The notes below the pieces were generated by a model. That model saw only the letters and a program-made list of their open reading frames with translations, ran no database searches and was not told the origin of the DNA. A program made the position numbers and the translations under genes. A stretch of 64,000 nucleotides of DNA from Agelas oroides (lineage: Eukaryota > Porifera > Demospongiae > Agelasida > Agelasidae), in assembly GCA_949130485.1 (NCBI GenBank), contig OX422189.1, forward strand, positions 124,001-188,000, written 5' to 3'. Within the stretch, counting starts at the first letter, position 1. The number at the start of each line of letters is the position of its first letter. Shown here piece by piece: positions 54,901-64,000 of the stretch.

Positions 54901-55249
54901 TCGTACTCCTGTTGGGGATGAACCGGCATCCCGACGGCGACTGTCCAGCCCTGCCTGGCGTCTTCTTTCTGCCTGACTTGGGCGGAGTCCTTCTCTTAGA
55001 GTGTGGTGTCTTGTTCGAGTGGCCGGGTGTTTTTCTTGGAGTCTTTTTGTACTTTACCGCAAGCTTGTCCGGTGTTCTAGCAGAGGTGACGTTGGCCATG
55101 TTAGAAGTTCTGACTCTCAGCGGTGAACTTACATGTACCTCCGAGCGAGGCGCTTTCTGTACATGTCGTGCTGGCAACATTTGCCATCTCTCTACAGGAG
55201 GGGCGAGAGGCTGCTTCAAGCGGATGAGCTCGTTCAGTTGTGCGTCCAT
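51918..55249 (-). CDS. CDC20: CDC20, activator of the anaphase-promoting complex
   Basis: Seven exons in coding order: 55249-54706, 54473-54333, 54051-53855, 53782-53688, 53452-53233, 53040-52915, 52211-51918; 538 residues (human 499). The N-terminus is basic and proline-rich with several TP sites. A C-box variant CRFIPNR lies at 108-114. A Mad2-binding-like [11 protein letters not shown] comes before the propeller, and the order C-box then Mad2 motif fits CDC20 rather than FZR1. Seven WD repeats follow ([80 protein letters not shown]). The tail ends VR rather than the usual IR. The protein brings substrates to the APC/C in mitosis and is the target of the spindle checkpoint. It starts 180 bp from the divergent acetyltransferase gene. 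Confidence 0.93.
52610..52671. mobile_element. Hairpin element in CDC20 intron 6
   Basis: 27-bp arms (TAGCTTCGTACCCAGGCTCC start) with two mismatches and an 8-bp loop. Confidence 0.85.
53580..53672. mobile_element. Hairpin element in CDC20 intron 4
   Basis: Diverged copy: outer AGCCTCATTCCCAG and CTGGGAACAAGGCT, with the inner family motif CAGCTTTCTGTCACTT. Confidence 0.7.
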
Positions 55250-55429
55250 TATACTGTGTATCTGCAAGACAGGTCACAAGTGTGAAGTAGCCAAACACAT
55301 CAGCTGAGTGAGTTATATTTGAACTTCCCTCCACATTTAAATTTGATAAAATCGAATCTGATTGGGTAATTCTGTAATGACGTAATAGATTGTCGTCTGC
55401 GCTGCGCATATGCGCATTGCTTTACAGCG
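55250..55429. promoter_or_regulatory. Shared promoter between CDC20 and acetyltransferase
   Basis: 180 bp between divergent starts. It contains TGACGTAA at 55378-55385, a reverse CCAAT box (GATTGGG) near 55360 and an NRF1-like palindrome GCGCATATGCGC at 55404-55415. Confidence 0.6.
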
Positions 55430-56691
55430 ATGGATGCAGTGAAGATAAGATCTGCTTGTCCAGAAGATGTGCCTGCCATACTGTGGCTGATTCAGGTGGT
55501 TCAGAGTCATTGATGCTTTACATTTTTGCTTGCTTCAAAATATGCGAGGTTACTTTTCTCTACAGCTTCTTGCAGAAGCAGAGTACGAAGTGCATGGTTT
55601 GAAGATTGGAGAGAAAGGTACCACACTCTAAATTGTGACATGTACAGCTTTTTCTGGGGTAAGTTACATATAGGAATTTTATATTTGCTATAGAGTTGCT
55701 TCGAGATGGGTTTGGTGCGGAGAAGTACTTCCATGTGCTTTTGGCAGAGCTGAAAGACCCTCCTCCTCCCTCAAAGCAGGAAGGTATATACCAGAGGGGT
55801 AGGAGCAAGTTGAGAAGAGGGGGGGCGAGTTAAGAAGGGGGCGTGCGTAGTACGCCCCTTCTAGGGGGTATATATGAGCCCCCCAGCTTTCAAAAGTGGG
55901 GGGGGGCAACTGCCCCCCCTTCTCCTACCCCTCTGTATACCTAGCTACAGAGGCCAGGTAAAAGTCCAAGATTTTTTCAGTCCCACTCAAAATATATTTT
56001 TAACTGAGATTTTAGTTCAGTTGTGTAAGAGAATAGTTTATTCTAACGGAGAATGTAGGCTTGCCCATGGTACGGAGCTATATTATCTATGGCTTGCCCC
56101 TGTACTTGGGCTGCATGTAGTATCACACTGCCCTACCTCTGTAGAGGCCAGTAATGGGAGCAGGGAGGAGCTACCTTCACAAGCAATGAAGAAGGATGAG
56201 CGACTTGTTGGCTATGCCCTTTACTACAATACCTACTCAACCTGGGAGGGCCGTGTTCTCTTTGTGGAAGACTTGTTTGTGAGGGCAGAACACAGAAGTA
56301 AGTCATTCAGTGGTGCAATGGAAGTGAAGTATATCAAAATGTTCATTAGATCTACTAAAACACGTTGTAATTGAATACAGATAAGGGAATTGGTACGGCC
56401 CTGTTGAGGGAATGTGCAAAGGTAGGTGTACTAACCTTTATAGTTCGTTGATAGTTTGATGCAGTTATCGTGTTGTCTTAGATTGCAGTATCGAAGGACT
56501 GTGCCCGTATGGCTTGGCAGGTGCTGGACTGGAACACGAAAGCTATGGATTTGTACAAGAGATTGGGAGGGGAGCACATGGAGGAGTGGCTGACTGTTAG
56601 GATGAGCAAAGATACTCTCACAAAGTTTGCCAATGGGGAGGAGGAGAACCGCAAACATAGGAGATATTCAGCTCCAATAAATGTGGTGTAG
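55430..56691 (+). CDS. SAT1: SSAT-type diamine/thialysine N-acetyltransferase
   Basis: Exons 55430-55495, 55566-55617, 55694-55783, 56145-56297, 56381-56421 and 56482-56691; 203 residues (human SAT1 171). The GNAT fold matches spermidine/spermine acetyltransferases along its length: IRSACPEDVPAILWLI, KELLRDGFG, VGYALYYNTYSTWEG, LFVEDLFV, the acetyl-CoA loop RNKGIG, and WNTKAMDLYKRLG. An insert of about 25 residues with PPPPS and charged residues lies before the third strand, largely from the ends of exons 3 and 4. It should acetylate polyamines or thialysine in the cytosol; SAT1 and SAT2 cannot be told apart here. Intron 3 is almost filled by a foldback element starting at the donor. AATAAA lies at 56715-56720. 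Confidence 0.9.
55784..55942. mobile_element. Foldback element overlapping a splice donor
   Basis: Outer arms CCAGAGGGGTAGGAG (after GTATATA) and CTCCTACCCCTCTGTATAC, with an inner hairpin GAAGGGGGCGTGCGTAG/TACGCCCCTTC. The left end coincides with the GT donor of acetyltransferase exon 3. Confidence 0.8.
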
Positions 56692-56953
56692 AGTGTGAAC
56701 TATGGGAATTATTTAATAAATTGACCCTGTGCAGTTGAATATGTCTAGGGGGGATGCAGTACGTTGTGGGGTAAGTGTGAGTGAGTTGTATGGTATTATA
56801 TACATCACTGCGACATGTTATAAAAAGCTGTGCACAAACACGTATGGAGAAGTTTGACAACGTACTGTACACCGCAACACAAAACTTCTGTAGATATGAG
56901 CATGGAATTGTATCCTATAAAGCTCTCAGTATGCACGCACAATAAGATCTCTG

Positions 56954-57728
56954 CTAGAGGTCATGTTGGATGAGGTAATCTGCTAGTTTCTCCATGACAG
57001 AGTTACAGTTTGCAGCCTGTATCCCATGGCTGTAAGTCCCAATCAGAATTGCTTTCCTGGTCTTCACAATGCAAATACCCGAGTCAGCCCCCCTCCGGCC
57101 ATAGATTGACTTCCCACGGTCACCTCTGAGGTATATATAACTCTGGTTAGCCACCTGCACTCCATCCCGTCGTAGTGAGGACTCATCACCCATAATACTG
57201 GCTAGGAGCTTCACTATCTGTTCAGATGTCACCTAAACATGAGGGAAGCATTCCTCTAAGGGCCACATCCTAGGTCCTCTAGAGATACTTTTGCAAGCCA
57301 GACTCAACAAATTGTTTTGAGTATCATGCATGAGGAGAGCTGGTGTTAAAGTAGCCTCGTTCCCAGCCGCTTTCATCCCAGCTGCTCCCATCCCAGCTTT
57401 CATTGCTTGCAGTGTGTGAGAGGCTGGGAACGAGCCAGACCCTTCTGACAGGTTGGGTCTGGCTTGCAATAAGACTTACTTAGGACCCTAGATTGGTAGA
57501 TGGGGTACTTTCTAATCCACTCTCATGAGGAGAATCAACTCTACTGGCCTACATGGTCCGCATACTGACGATTGATCGACAATTATGTACCTTAAAGTCG
57601 GGCGAAGAAGCCCAACGCGCGCCGTCCAGAGCGTGGATGGCCGCCTTGCTGACCTGTCCCGTCTTCATCAGCGCATCGTCCACGTAGGACTGCCAGCGAG
57701 ATCGCTTCGAGGGCTGGTTTGCAGACAT
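56954..57728 (-). CDS. PFN: Profilin
   Basis: Two exons, 57728-57591 and 57232-56954; 138 residues (human PFN1 140). The N-terminal helix carries the family pattern (SRWQSYVDDALM), and the central and C-terminal parts match (LLASIMGD, YIYLRGDRGKSIYGRRGADSGICIVKT, LIGTYSHGIQAANCN, EKLADYLI). Profilin binds actin monomers, phosphoinositides and poly-proline. The short N-terminal extension MSANQPSKRSR is not typical of vertebrate profilins. It starts 152 bp from the divergent FUNDC gene. Confidence 0.92.
57353..57436. mobile_element. Hairpin element in the profilin intron
   Basis: Arms AGCCTCGTTCCCAGCC and GGCTGGGAACGAG, with the inner family motif CAGCTTTCATTGCTTGCAG. Confidence 0.8.
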
Positions 57729-57880
57729 ACCTGCCTGCAGCAATTGTTTTGCCGTTTCCAAAGCAGCACCACCTAGCCCCTCCCACGGCCACCACATTAA
57801 ATTTTTTCTCGAATTTCGTATAATTAGAAGTCCAATGATGATGCAAGTTCGATAATTTGTGAAGGTGGGGCAAGGGCAAA
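57729..57880. promoter_or_regulatory. Shared promoter between profilin and FUNDC
   Basis: 152 bp between divergent starts. An inverted CCAAT is not clear; TCCAATGATGATG lies near 57832. Confidence 0.45.
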
Positions 57881-58971
57881 ATGAGCGAGCCAAGCAGTGG
57901 TTCAATGCAGACTACTATAATACGGCACATAGACAGAGAGGTGGTGGAAGGTAGGTTTTATGGGAGGGATCACTTTAGGGCATGTTGGGATAGGCTCTGC
58001 TTTCCCTTCCCCTGCCTTCCTTTTTCTCCCCTTTTCTTTCACCAACCCTTCTCCCTTTCTTCCACCACCCCCTTCCCTCCTCTGCTGCTCTATCTCTTGT
58101 GCCCTCTCTCCCTCCCGGGTACAAGCACAGGAGCGGATGATGTCATTTCTTCTGTCCAGTTTGACCGACAGCAGCTCACTACAACATGGCGTAAAGCAGT
58201 GGTGTTTGCAGTGCATACCTCCCCAATAAAACAGTTTGGTATCGGATTTGGAATTGGATGGTGGGTGTGTTCATTAGCACTCCTATTTCTCAGTGTTTGT
58301 CTTAGTTTGATGGTAAAGCAGTGCCAGTCTGAATTAATGGCCTCATACTTTTTTTTTCCTGATAGGATTTCAGGGTACTTGTTCAAAAGGGTCAGCAGAA
58401 CTGCAGCATTCCTGGTTGGATGCTCTTTTATAGCTCTACAGGTGTGTGTGTGTGTGTATGTGTGTGTGTGTGCATGCGTGTGTGTGTGCATGCGTGTGTG
58501 TGTGTGTGTGTGTGTGCATACATGTATGTGTGTGTGTGTGTGATCTCTATATGCAGGGAGCTACAGCACTGGGGATTGTGGACATTAACTGGAACCGTTT
58601 GAGGCTTGTTGCTCAGCGTAAGATGAGCAGAGTCCAGCAGTTAGCAGAATCATCGTCAGAGTCCGTCACAGAACAAGTGAGGCCATTACCTAGGCAACCA
58701 GCAAGAGTTAGTGTACATCATACACTAACATTACTGTATATAGTCACTCAGGCCATATCTTAGATATAGTGCTTGCAGAATGTAAGCTGGGGCTGTGAGG
58801 ATGGGAACCAGGTTGTGTTTGTACGATGGCTACTATTTCACTTCTCTGCATGGTCTCTTGGTAGACGAATATGCTCTCTTCTCTTCCATGTAGGTTGTCA
58901 ATTTCTGCAGACAACATATGTACATTACCAGCGGCTTTGCCACCGGAGCCGTCATGGCCATCACATTCTGA
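57881..58971 (+). CDS. FUNDC1: FUN14 domain protein (FUNDC)
   Basis: Exons 57881-57950, 58131-58260, 58366-58441, 58557-58676 and 58894-58971; 157 residues (human FUNDC1 155). The FUN14 domain is clear: SPIKQFGIGFGIGWISGYLFKRV with the glycine-zipper start, FLVGCSFIALQ, DINWNRL, and the last helix ITSGFATGAVMAITF. FUNDC proteins sit in the outer mitochondrial membrane; FUNDC1 acts as a mitophagy receptor through an N-terminal YxxL motif. I see no obvious YxxL in this N-terminus, so the LC3-binding role is uncertain. AATAAA lies at 59046-59051. Confidence 0.92.
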
Positions 58972-59467
58972 GTCAGCAGTATACTAACACTGTCCACACA
59001 GTCAGTTGTGTTTTGTAAACAAGATTTATGTCCGCAAATGTCCACAATAAAAGCATGATGTTCATTAGTCAGAAATACACGAAACGATCAAATATTGTAG
59101 TAGCTAGGGAGATCACCGTCACCAGTGGTGTTGTTCCCACTTTACAGTTCCTGATCACTGGCACACAATGCACAGGTAACAAAACTTGAAGGAATTTGTC
59201 AATCTCACAAGCCAGACTTTTTCTGTTCTGAATGGTTTCAGTACCTAACCTTCCTCTGTGTGCCGATACCGAAGTGATTGGCACAGCAGGACAGAGCCAA
59301 GCTTGTGAGACTACAGCAGCCTACACATTAAGAGGTAGCCTTGTTCCCAGGCCTTCTCACCATCCACTTATGCAAAAGCGAGGGGGGGTAAGTGATCATA
59401 AACTGGACAGTGGAAAGGCCTGGGAGCTGCAGAAGAGGAACATAAACTAAAGTGAGTGGCTATGATA
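58972..59467. other. Convergent interval, FUNDC and MRPS24
   Basis: 3' UTR sequence. A diverged hairpin-family copy lies near 59334-59430 (GTAGCCTTGTTCCCAGGCC and GGCCTGGGAGC). No gene is seen. Confidence 0.55.
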
Positions 59468-60253
59468 CTAGATTCGTTTATACACGACACTGCTCTTGCC
59501 ATGCACACACTGTATCTCCATCTTCACGTTACACTTGAACATGTGAGTGAGCAGTTCTTCTGCATAGCCAATGAGGAAATGCATGGTTCTGACTGATGGC
59601 AGGGGACACACAATCCCGCAGACGGTGATAACGTTATGCCGTCTCTTAATGACCACTTCTGACAACCATGTGTTCTGCCAAGTACCCAGGATAAACTTGC
59701 GGATGAAATTATCTTCAATAGCCACTGTCATTGGACTTGGTTGTCCAGGGTTCTTCACTGTGGCTGCAGTGGGGAGAGGGGGAGAGGGGGAGGAGGGGAG
59801 GGGGAAGGGAGGGGGAAGAGAGAAAGGAGGGGGGATCAAGTTAGAGATGTTGCCTACTAGAATGAGTCTAGTGATATCATACTTGCATTCCAAGAATTCC
59901 ATCCTTTGGTAACACTGATGCGGTACGGGGGCTGGGCTTGTTCGTATGTGAGGGGGAGATCCTTTCGGGGGGTGATCTTGAAGTGTCCTGCTGGACTGTT
60001 GTTCTTGCAACACACAGCGGACGTCAGCAGGCTACGACCTAGCCAGCGGTGGGCAGGACACACCCACACACTCAGAGATAGCTGAAAAAACATGTATCCA
60101 CTGCTTATAGTCTATCTACTAAGGCAGCTGAAATATGTAAGCACCAAATTATACACACTGCTATGGCCAGTCTCAGAAATGCCCTGAACTCTGTCTCGCA
60201 GGCAGAGTTCTCCCGGACTATGAGACTACTGAACTCACTCTTGCTCTCAACAT
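59468..60253 (-). CDS. MRPS24: Mitochondrial small-subunit ribosomal protein (uS3m)
   Basis: Exons 60253-60239, 60081-59883 and 59763-59468; 169 residues (human 167). The first coding exon is only 15 nt (MLRAR); joined to exon 2 it completes a basic amphipathic mitochondrial targeting peptide (MLRARLSLSVWVCPAHRWLG). The mature part follows the family: KDLPLTYEQAQPPY, VAIEDNFIRKFILGTW, VVIKRRHNVITVCGIV, FLIGYAEELLTHMFKCNVKMEIQ, VVYKRI at the end. A simpler start at 60093 (MFFQL) would read through the TTTTTTCAG acceptor and is less likely. It starts 119 bp from the divergent PHF14. Confidence 0.9.
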
Positions 60254-60372
60254 CCTGAGATGGCCGACAGCTTGATATCAGTCAGTCGGCTAACTGGACT
60301 AGACTCGGGGATACATGCACGTTTAGGCGATGACGTCATAGGTCGCACGCACGTGTATAAATCAACAGCACA
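60254..60372. promoter_or_regulatory. Shared promoter between MRPS24 and PHF14
   Basis: 119 bp between divergent starts. It holds a perfect CRE palindrome TGACGTCA at 60331-60338 and a CACGTG E-box near 60350. Confidence 0.6.
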
Positions 60373-63300
60373 ATGTCAGGAGGTAAGGGTATTTGCAAAA
60401 TGTAAGTAATCTACATTTCCCTTGTCCCATGGACTAACTTACCTCCCCTTGACCTTGCTCTTGCAGGAGGGTATTCTCAGCGTCGTGTGCGACCGCCCAA
60501 ACCAGGGGAGGTGGTGGACCTGGGGGCAAAGTTCGGAGTGGCTGTTGGCAGCGACTCTGACTCTAGTGACGCTGAGTTTGCTCCTGAAGATGAGGAACAG
60601 GACTCAGAAGGTGCATCTAGAAATGCAGGTTTTTTTTTTTACATGTGGGTGTGTCTAGGTGTGCACTAAATAGTGGGCGTGTCTAAGATATTTTAGACGT
60701 GCACTAAATAGTGGGCGTGTCTAACATGTATTAGGCGTGCACTAAACAGTGGGTGTCTAATGTTTAGGCGTGCACTAAATAATGGGTGTGTCTAATGTTT
60801 AGGTGTGCACTAAATAGTGGGTGTGTCTAATGTTTAGGCGTGCACTAAATAGTGGGTGTGTCTAATGTTTAGGCGTGCACTAAATAGTGGGCGTGTCTAA
60901 AATGTTTTAGGAATCCTGGCTGGCTCAATCTCAATTTCATTTTCTCCAATGAGCAATTTTATGAGTAAAACATGTACATACGTATGTCTGCACCTCAAGA
61001 TATGTGACGATAGTGATTCAATTTATCAACATTATGTCAGATTCACGAGACTCGTCTGACGAGGGAGAAGAGGAGAGTGAAGTGGAGGAGGGTGGGGAGG
61101 AGGGAGAGGAGAGTGTGAAGGAGAAGAAGGAGGAGGAGGAAGAGGGCAAGCCAGGAGGGCCGCTGGATGCAGAGGATGAAGTGATGGAGGTGGAAACAAA
61201 AACAGAGAAACCATCTGAGAAACAAAGTATGTCTCTTTGCAATCCTCCCTGGCAAAGTGGAGTTGAGTGACAGTGTGCAAGATATCCCCTGTTTACATGG
61301 TAGTCCATATTGGTACATTACTTTACTCCGTAGGTGCTGAGAATGAGGGTGTGAGCAGTGAAGGTGGGGGTGGTGAAGGTGTGGTGGACAAGGATAAGAT
61401 AAACCCACTTCTAATCACGCGTCGGTCGCACCGTGTCATCAAGCCCACGAAGGACATTGATCTTTACCTGTTGAGCGCCCAGTTTGGAGTGTCGCTGGAG
61501 GACAGTGAGGGGGAGGAGAGCAGCGATATGGAGTTTGCCCCGGCAGAGGAGTCCGATGGTAGACCTAAGAAGATATATTGGTGGTCATGTCCTTATTGTG
61601 TCAATGTTGGTTCTCTTTCTCCAGCTGGTTCAATGAGTGATGTGTCTTCCATTAGTGGGGAGAGAGAGGAGGGAGAGGAGGGAGAGGGGAAAAAGGAGGA
61701 TAAACAAATGGCCACTGGTATTTCATGGAATTAGAACCGAATGTTGTACTACATAATGACTACATGAAGATTTAGTCCAATCAGATCACAGTACAAGTAT
61801 ATGGCTATTGTCTTTATTCTCCAGATGATCCGGATGATGCCAGTGTGAGTGAGTTCAGTGTCATGCAAGAAGTGCCTCAAACCAAGACCATCGAAATTCC
61901 ACTGTGCTGTGTCTGCCTGGAGGACAGGTACGTGAGGAAGGCCTGCTCTTTAGTGAACCTGGGTATGAGGCTAGCGCATGACGTGCTGTGAATCATAGCG
62001 TCATTCCCAGGGAGGGGCCTGGGAGCGATGGTAATAAAATTGACAGCCACTTTATACCCTTCCCAGTATGGGCGATGAAGATATAGTCACATGTGACCAC
62101 TGTGGCATCTCTGTGCATGAAGGTGAGTTGATCACATGACTGTCACATGATGTCGTGATGTCACATGACTGTCACGTCACATTGACTGTCACATGATGTC
62201 ACATGTCACATTGACTGTCACATGAGGTCACATGTCACATTGACTATCACATGAGGTCACATGTCACTGACTGTCACATGATGTCACATGTCACATTGAC
62301 TGTCACATGAGGTCACATGTCACATTGACTGTCACATGATGTCACATGTCACATTGACTCACACGAGGTCACATCACATTGACTGTCACATGAGGTCACA
62401 TGATGTCACATTGACTGTCGCATGATGTCACATGTCACATTGACTGTCGCATGATGTCACGTCACATTGACTGTCACATGAGGTCACGTCACATTGACTG
62501 TCACATGAGGTCACATGATGTCACATGACCCCCTGCAGGTTGTTATGGGGTTCCAGAAGATGATGGAGTAGATGACTCACGATCGGACCTCTCTTCATTC
62601 ACCACCGTCCCGTGGTTCTGTGACACTTGCAAAGCTGGAGTCTCCCCCATTGCCTGTGTTAGTTCAGTTCTACTTGGGCTGTATTTGTGTTTAGAGTATG
62701 CTATCATGAAATGCTTGAATTTGATTGGCCAGTGTGAGTGCTCTAAATCACTTAGAGCCACCATCCGTCGACTCAATGTGATTCAAAACTCTCGTTTCTT
62801 GCAGAGTTGTGAGCTGTGTCCAAACAATGGAGGACTTTTCAAACAAACAGTAAACGGACGGTGAGACACACTCTCATCTGGTATATCCTATGTAGACCCC
62901 TGGATCTAGAATGGTTGTTGTGAATTACACAACCTTTGTTCCAGGGGAGCAGTCGCAGCTAGTGTCTACTTCACCCAGTTGAAGGGACTAGTAGAACACT
63001 GCACAGACTTCAAATGTGACAGCTATCCCCCTGAATTAGCCTCATCCCCAGGCTCTGGAATTGGTCACTTGTGGCAACATTCCATTCCATTCCACAGTAC
63101 TATTCCATTCTGTTCTACAGCTGGGTGCATGTGGTCTGCAGCTTGTACACTCCGGGGATAGAGTATGTGGAGCCCGATTTGCTCAGCGGGGTCACACTGG
63201 AAACACTGGCTGCAGCAAAGTGGGGGGCAAAGGTGAATGTGTACTTGGTCAGCATGTGTATAATAGTGACCTTCCCTCCTCCTTCTCTCCTCCTCTCCTT

Positions 63301-63954
63301 CCCTCCTCCTTCTCTCCTCCCCTCCTCCTTCTCTCCTCCCCTCCTCCTTCTCTCCTCCCCTCTTCCTTCTTTCCTCTCCTCCTTCTCTCCTCCCTTCCTC
63401 CTTCTCTCCTCCCTTCCTCCTTCTCTCCTCCCAACAGGCCTGCCAGCTGTGCGATGACGAAGGGTTTAGTAAAACGGGAGTGTGTATCGGGTGTGATGCT
63501 GGTATGTGCAAGAGCTTCTTCCACGTCACATGGTGTGTGTGTGGTGTGTGTGTGTTTGCACGTGTGTGTGGATGTGTATGTGCGTGCATGCGTGTGTGTG
63601 TATACGTGCGTGCGTGTGCATGCATGTGTGTGTGTACCGAGTGCTATAGCTTCTGTTCCTTCCTTCTCCCGGCAGTGCCCAGCAGCACGGCTTACTCTGT
63701 GAGGTGGACGATGACGACAAAGATGTAAGTGACTCCCACTTCAAACTCCAGCCTCGTTCCCATGCAGTATGAAAGCCTCACACCTCCACTTTTATCACTT
63801 GCGATGAAAGCTTGGGATGGGAGAGCCTGGGAACTAGGCTACTAATTCTCTCAGAGCTGATTACAGCTGGTTTTTCCTGCCCTAGCGGGACCTCGTGGAC
63901 CCCTACTTTGCTCACTGCAAGGCACACTGTGATAAAGACATTGCTAAGAGAAAG
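60373..63954 (+). CDS. PHF14: PHF14, PHD-finger chromatin reader (5' part, continues past window)
   Basis: Exons so far: 60373-60382, 60467-60610, 61041-61226, 61334-61558, 61625-61717, 61825-61927, 62067-62122, 62539-62657, 62805-62860, 63121-63232, 63438-63532, 63676-63724, 63886-63954. The first coding exon is 10 nt. An acidic N-terminus carries two similar blocks (LGAKFGVAVGSD with AEFAPEDEE, and LSAQFGVSLEDS with MEFAPAEE), suggesting an internal duplication. The first PHD (LCCVCLEDS, CDHCGISVHEGCYGV, WFCDTCKAG) is followed by an extended ePHD (SCELCPNNGG, WVHVVCSLYTPG, CQLCDDEGFSKTGVCIGCDAGMCKSFFHVTCAQ). PHF14 reads histone H3 and represses transcription. Later PHD fingers would lie beyond 64000. 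A three-residue IAC insert comes from the donor choice at 62658. Confidence 0.93.
60650..60910. repeat. 35-45 bp minisatellite in PHF14 intron 2
   Basis: About seven units containing GTGCACTAAATAGTGGG and GTGTCTAATGTTTAGGC. Confidence 0.92.
62125..62530. repeat. TCACATGA-type minisatellite in PHF14 intron 7
   Basis: Irregular units mixing TGACTGTCACATGATG and GAGGTCACATGTCACAT. Nearly the whole intron is built from CACATG E-box-like words. Confidence 0.93.
63265..63436. repeat. TCTCCTCCC pyrimidine tract before PHF14 exon 63438-63532
   Basis: CCTCCTTCTCTCCTC repeats on the sense strand, ending in the CAACAG acceptor. Confidence 0.95.
63750..63841. mobile_element. Hairpin element in PHF14 intron 12
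   Basis: Outer AGCCTCGTTCCCATG and AGCCTGGGAACTAGGCT with the inner CACTTGCGATGAAAGCTT motif. Confidence 0.75.
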
Positions 63955-64000
63955 GTTCGTGTGGTCACATGACATAGTAATGGATGTCACATGTAAACAG

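Noticed and set aside
59857..60093. MRPS24 start at MFFQL
   Set aside because: The codons MFFQ come from the TTTTTTCAG acceptor. Splicing from 60239 gives a better targeting peptide.

Overview
This is nuclear DNA of an animal. The genes are split by many short GT-AG introns, and the spliced products are animal proteins: FMRP/FXR, an adhesion GPCR with immunoglobulin domains, IFT57, selenoprotein T, strawberry notch, CDC20, profilin and PHF14. Compact genes, short intergenic gaps and a single FXR-type gene suggest an early-branching animal such as a sponge. That placement is inference; nothing in the window proves it. I saw no rRNA, tRNA, CRISPR, phage or bacterial operon.

Gene models were built by hand by joining open frames at GT/AG sites, keeping phase, and comparing with remembered family sequences. 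In every model listed the exon phases close. Order: CH-domain protein (+, 5' end outside), WDFY (-), FMR1/FXR (+), PA-TM-RING ligase (-), Ig-rich adhesion GPCR (+), TDP2-like phosphoesterase fold (+), IFT57 (-), F-BAR plus J-domain protein (+), NKAP (-), selenoprotein T with UGA codon and SECIS (+), strawberry notch with a probable C-terminal UBZ4 finger (-), PIN4 (+), CDC20 (-), SSAT-type acetyltransferase (+), profilin (-), FUNDC (+), MRPS24 (-), PHF14 (+, runs off the end). Strand switches at 16 of 17 junctions, giving eight head-to-head pairs whose start codons are 111-202 bp apart, several sharing a TGACGTNA motif.

The genes are mostly unrelated housekeeping functions: cytoskeleton (CH protein, profilin), endosome and membrane traffic (WDFY, F-BAR-J, RING ligase), RNA (FXR, NKAP), chromatin and transcription (SBNO, PHF14), cell cycle (CDC20), mitochondria (FUNDC, MRPS24) and cilia (IFT57). 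The strongest novelty candidate is the F-BAR plus J-domain protein, which could couple curved membranes to Hsc70, as auxilin does for clathrin.

Introns are rich in CA repeats, minisatellites, pyrimidine tracts next to 3' splice sites, a hairpin family built on AGCCTCGTTCCCAGGC (more than a dozen copies), a 44-bp-TIR MITE (two copies), a 121-bp palindrome, and several tandem duplications that copy exon-intron boundaries.
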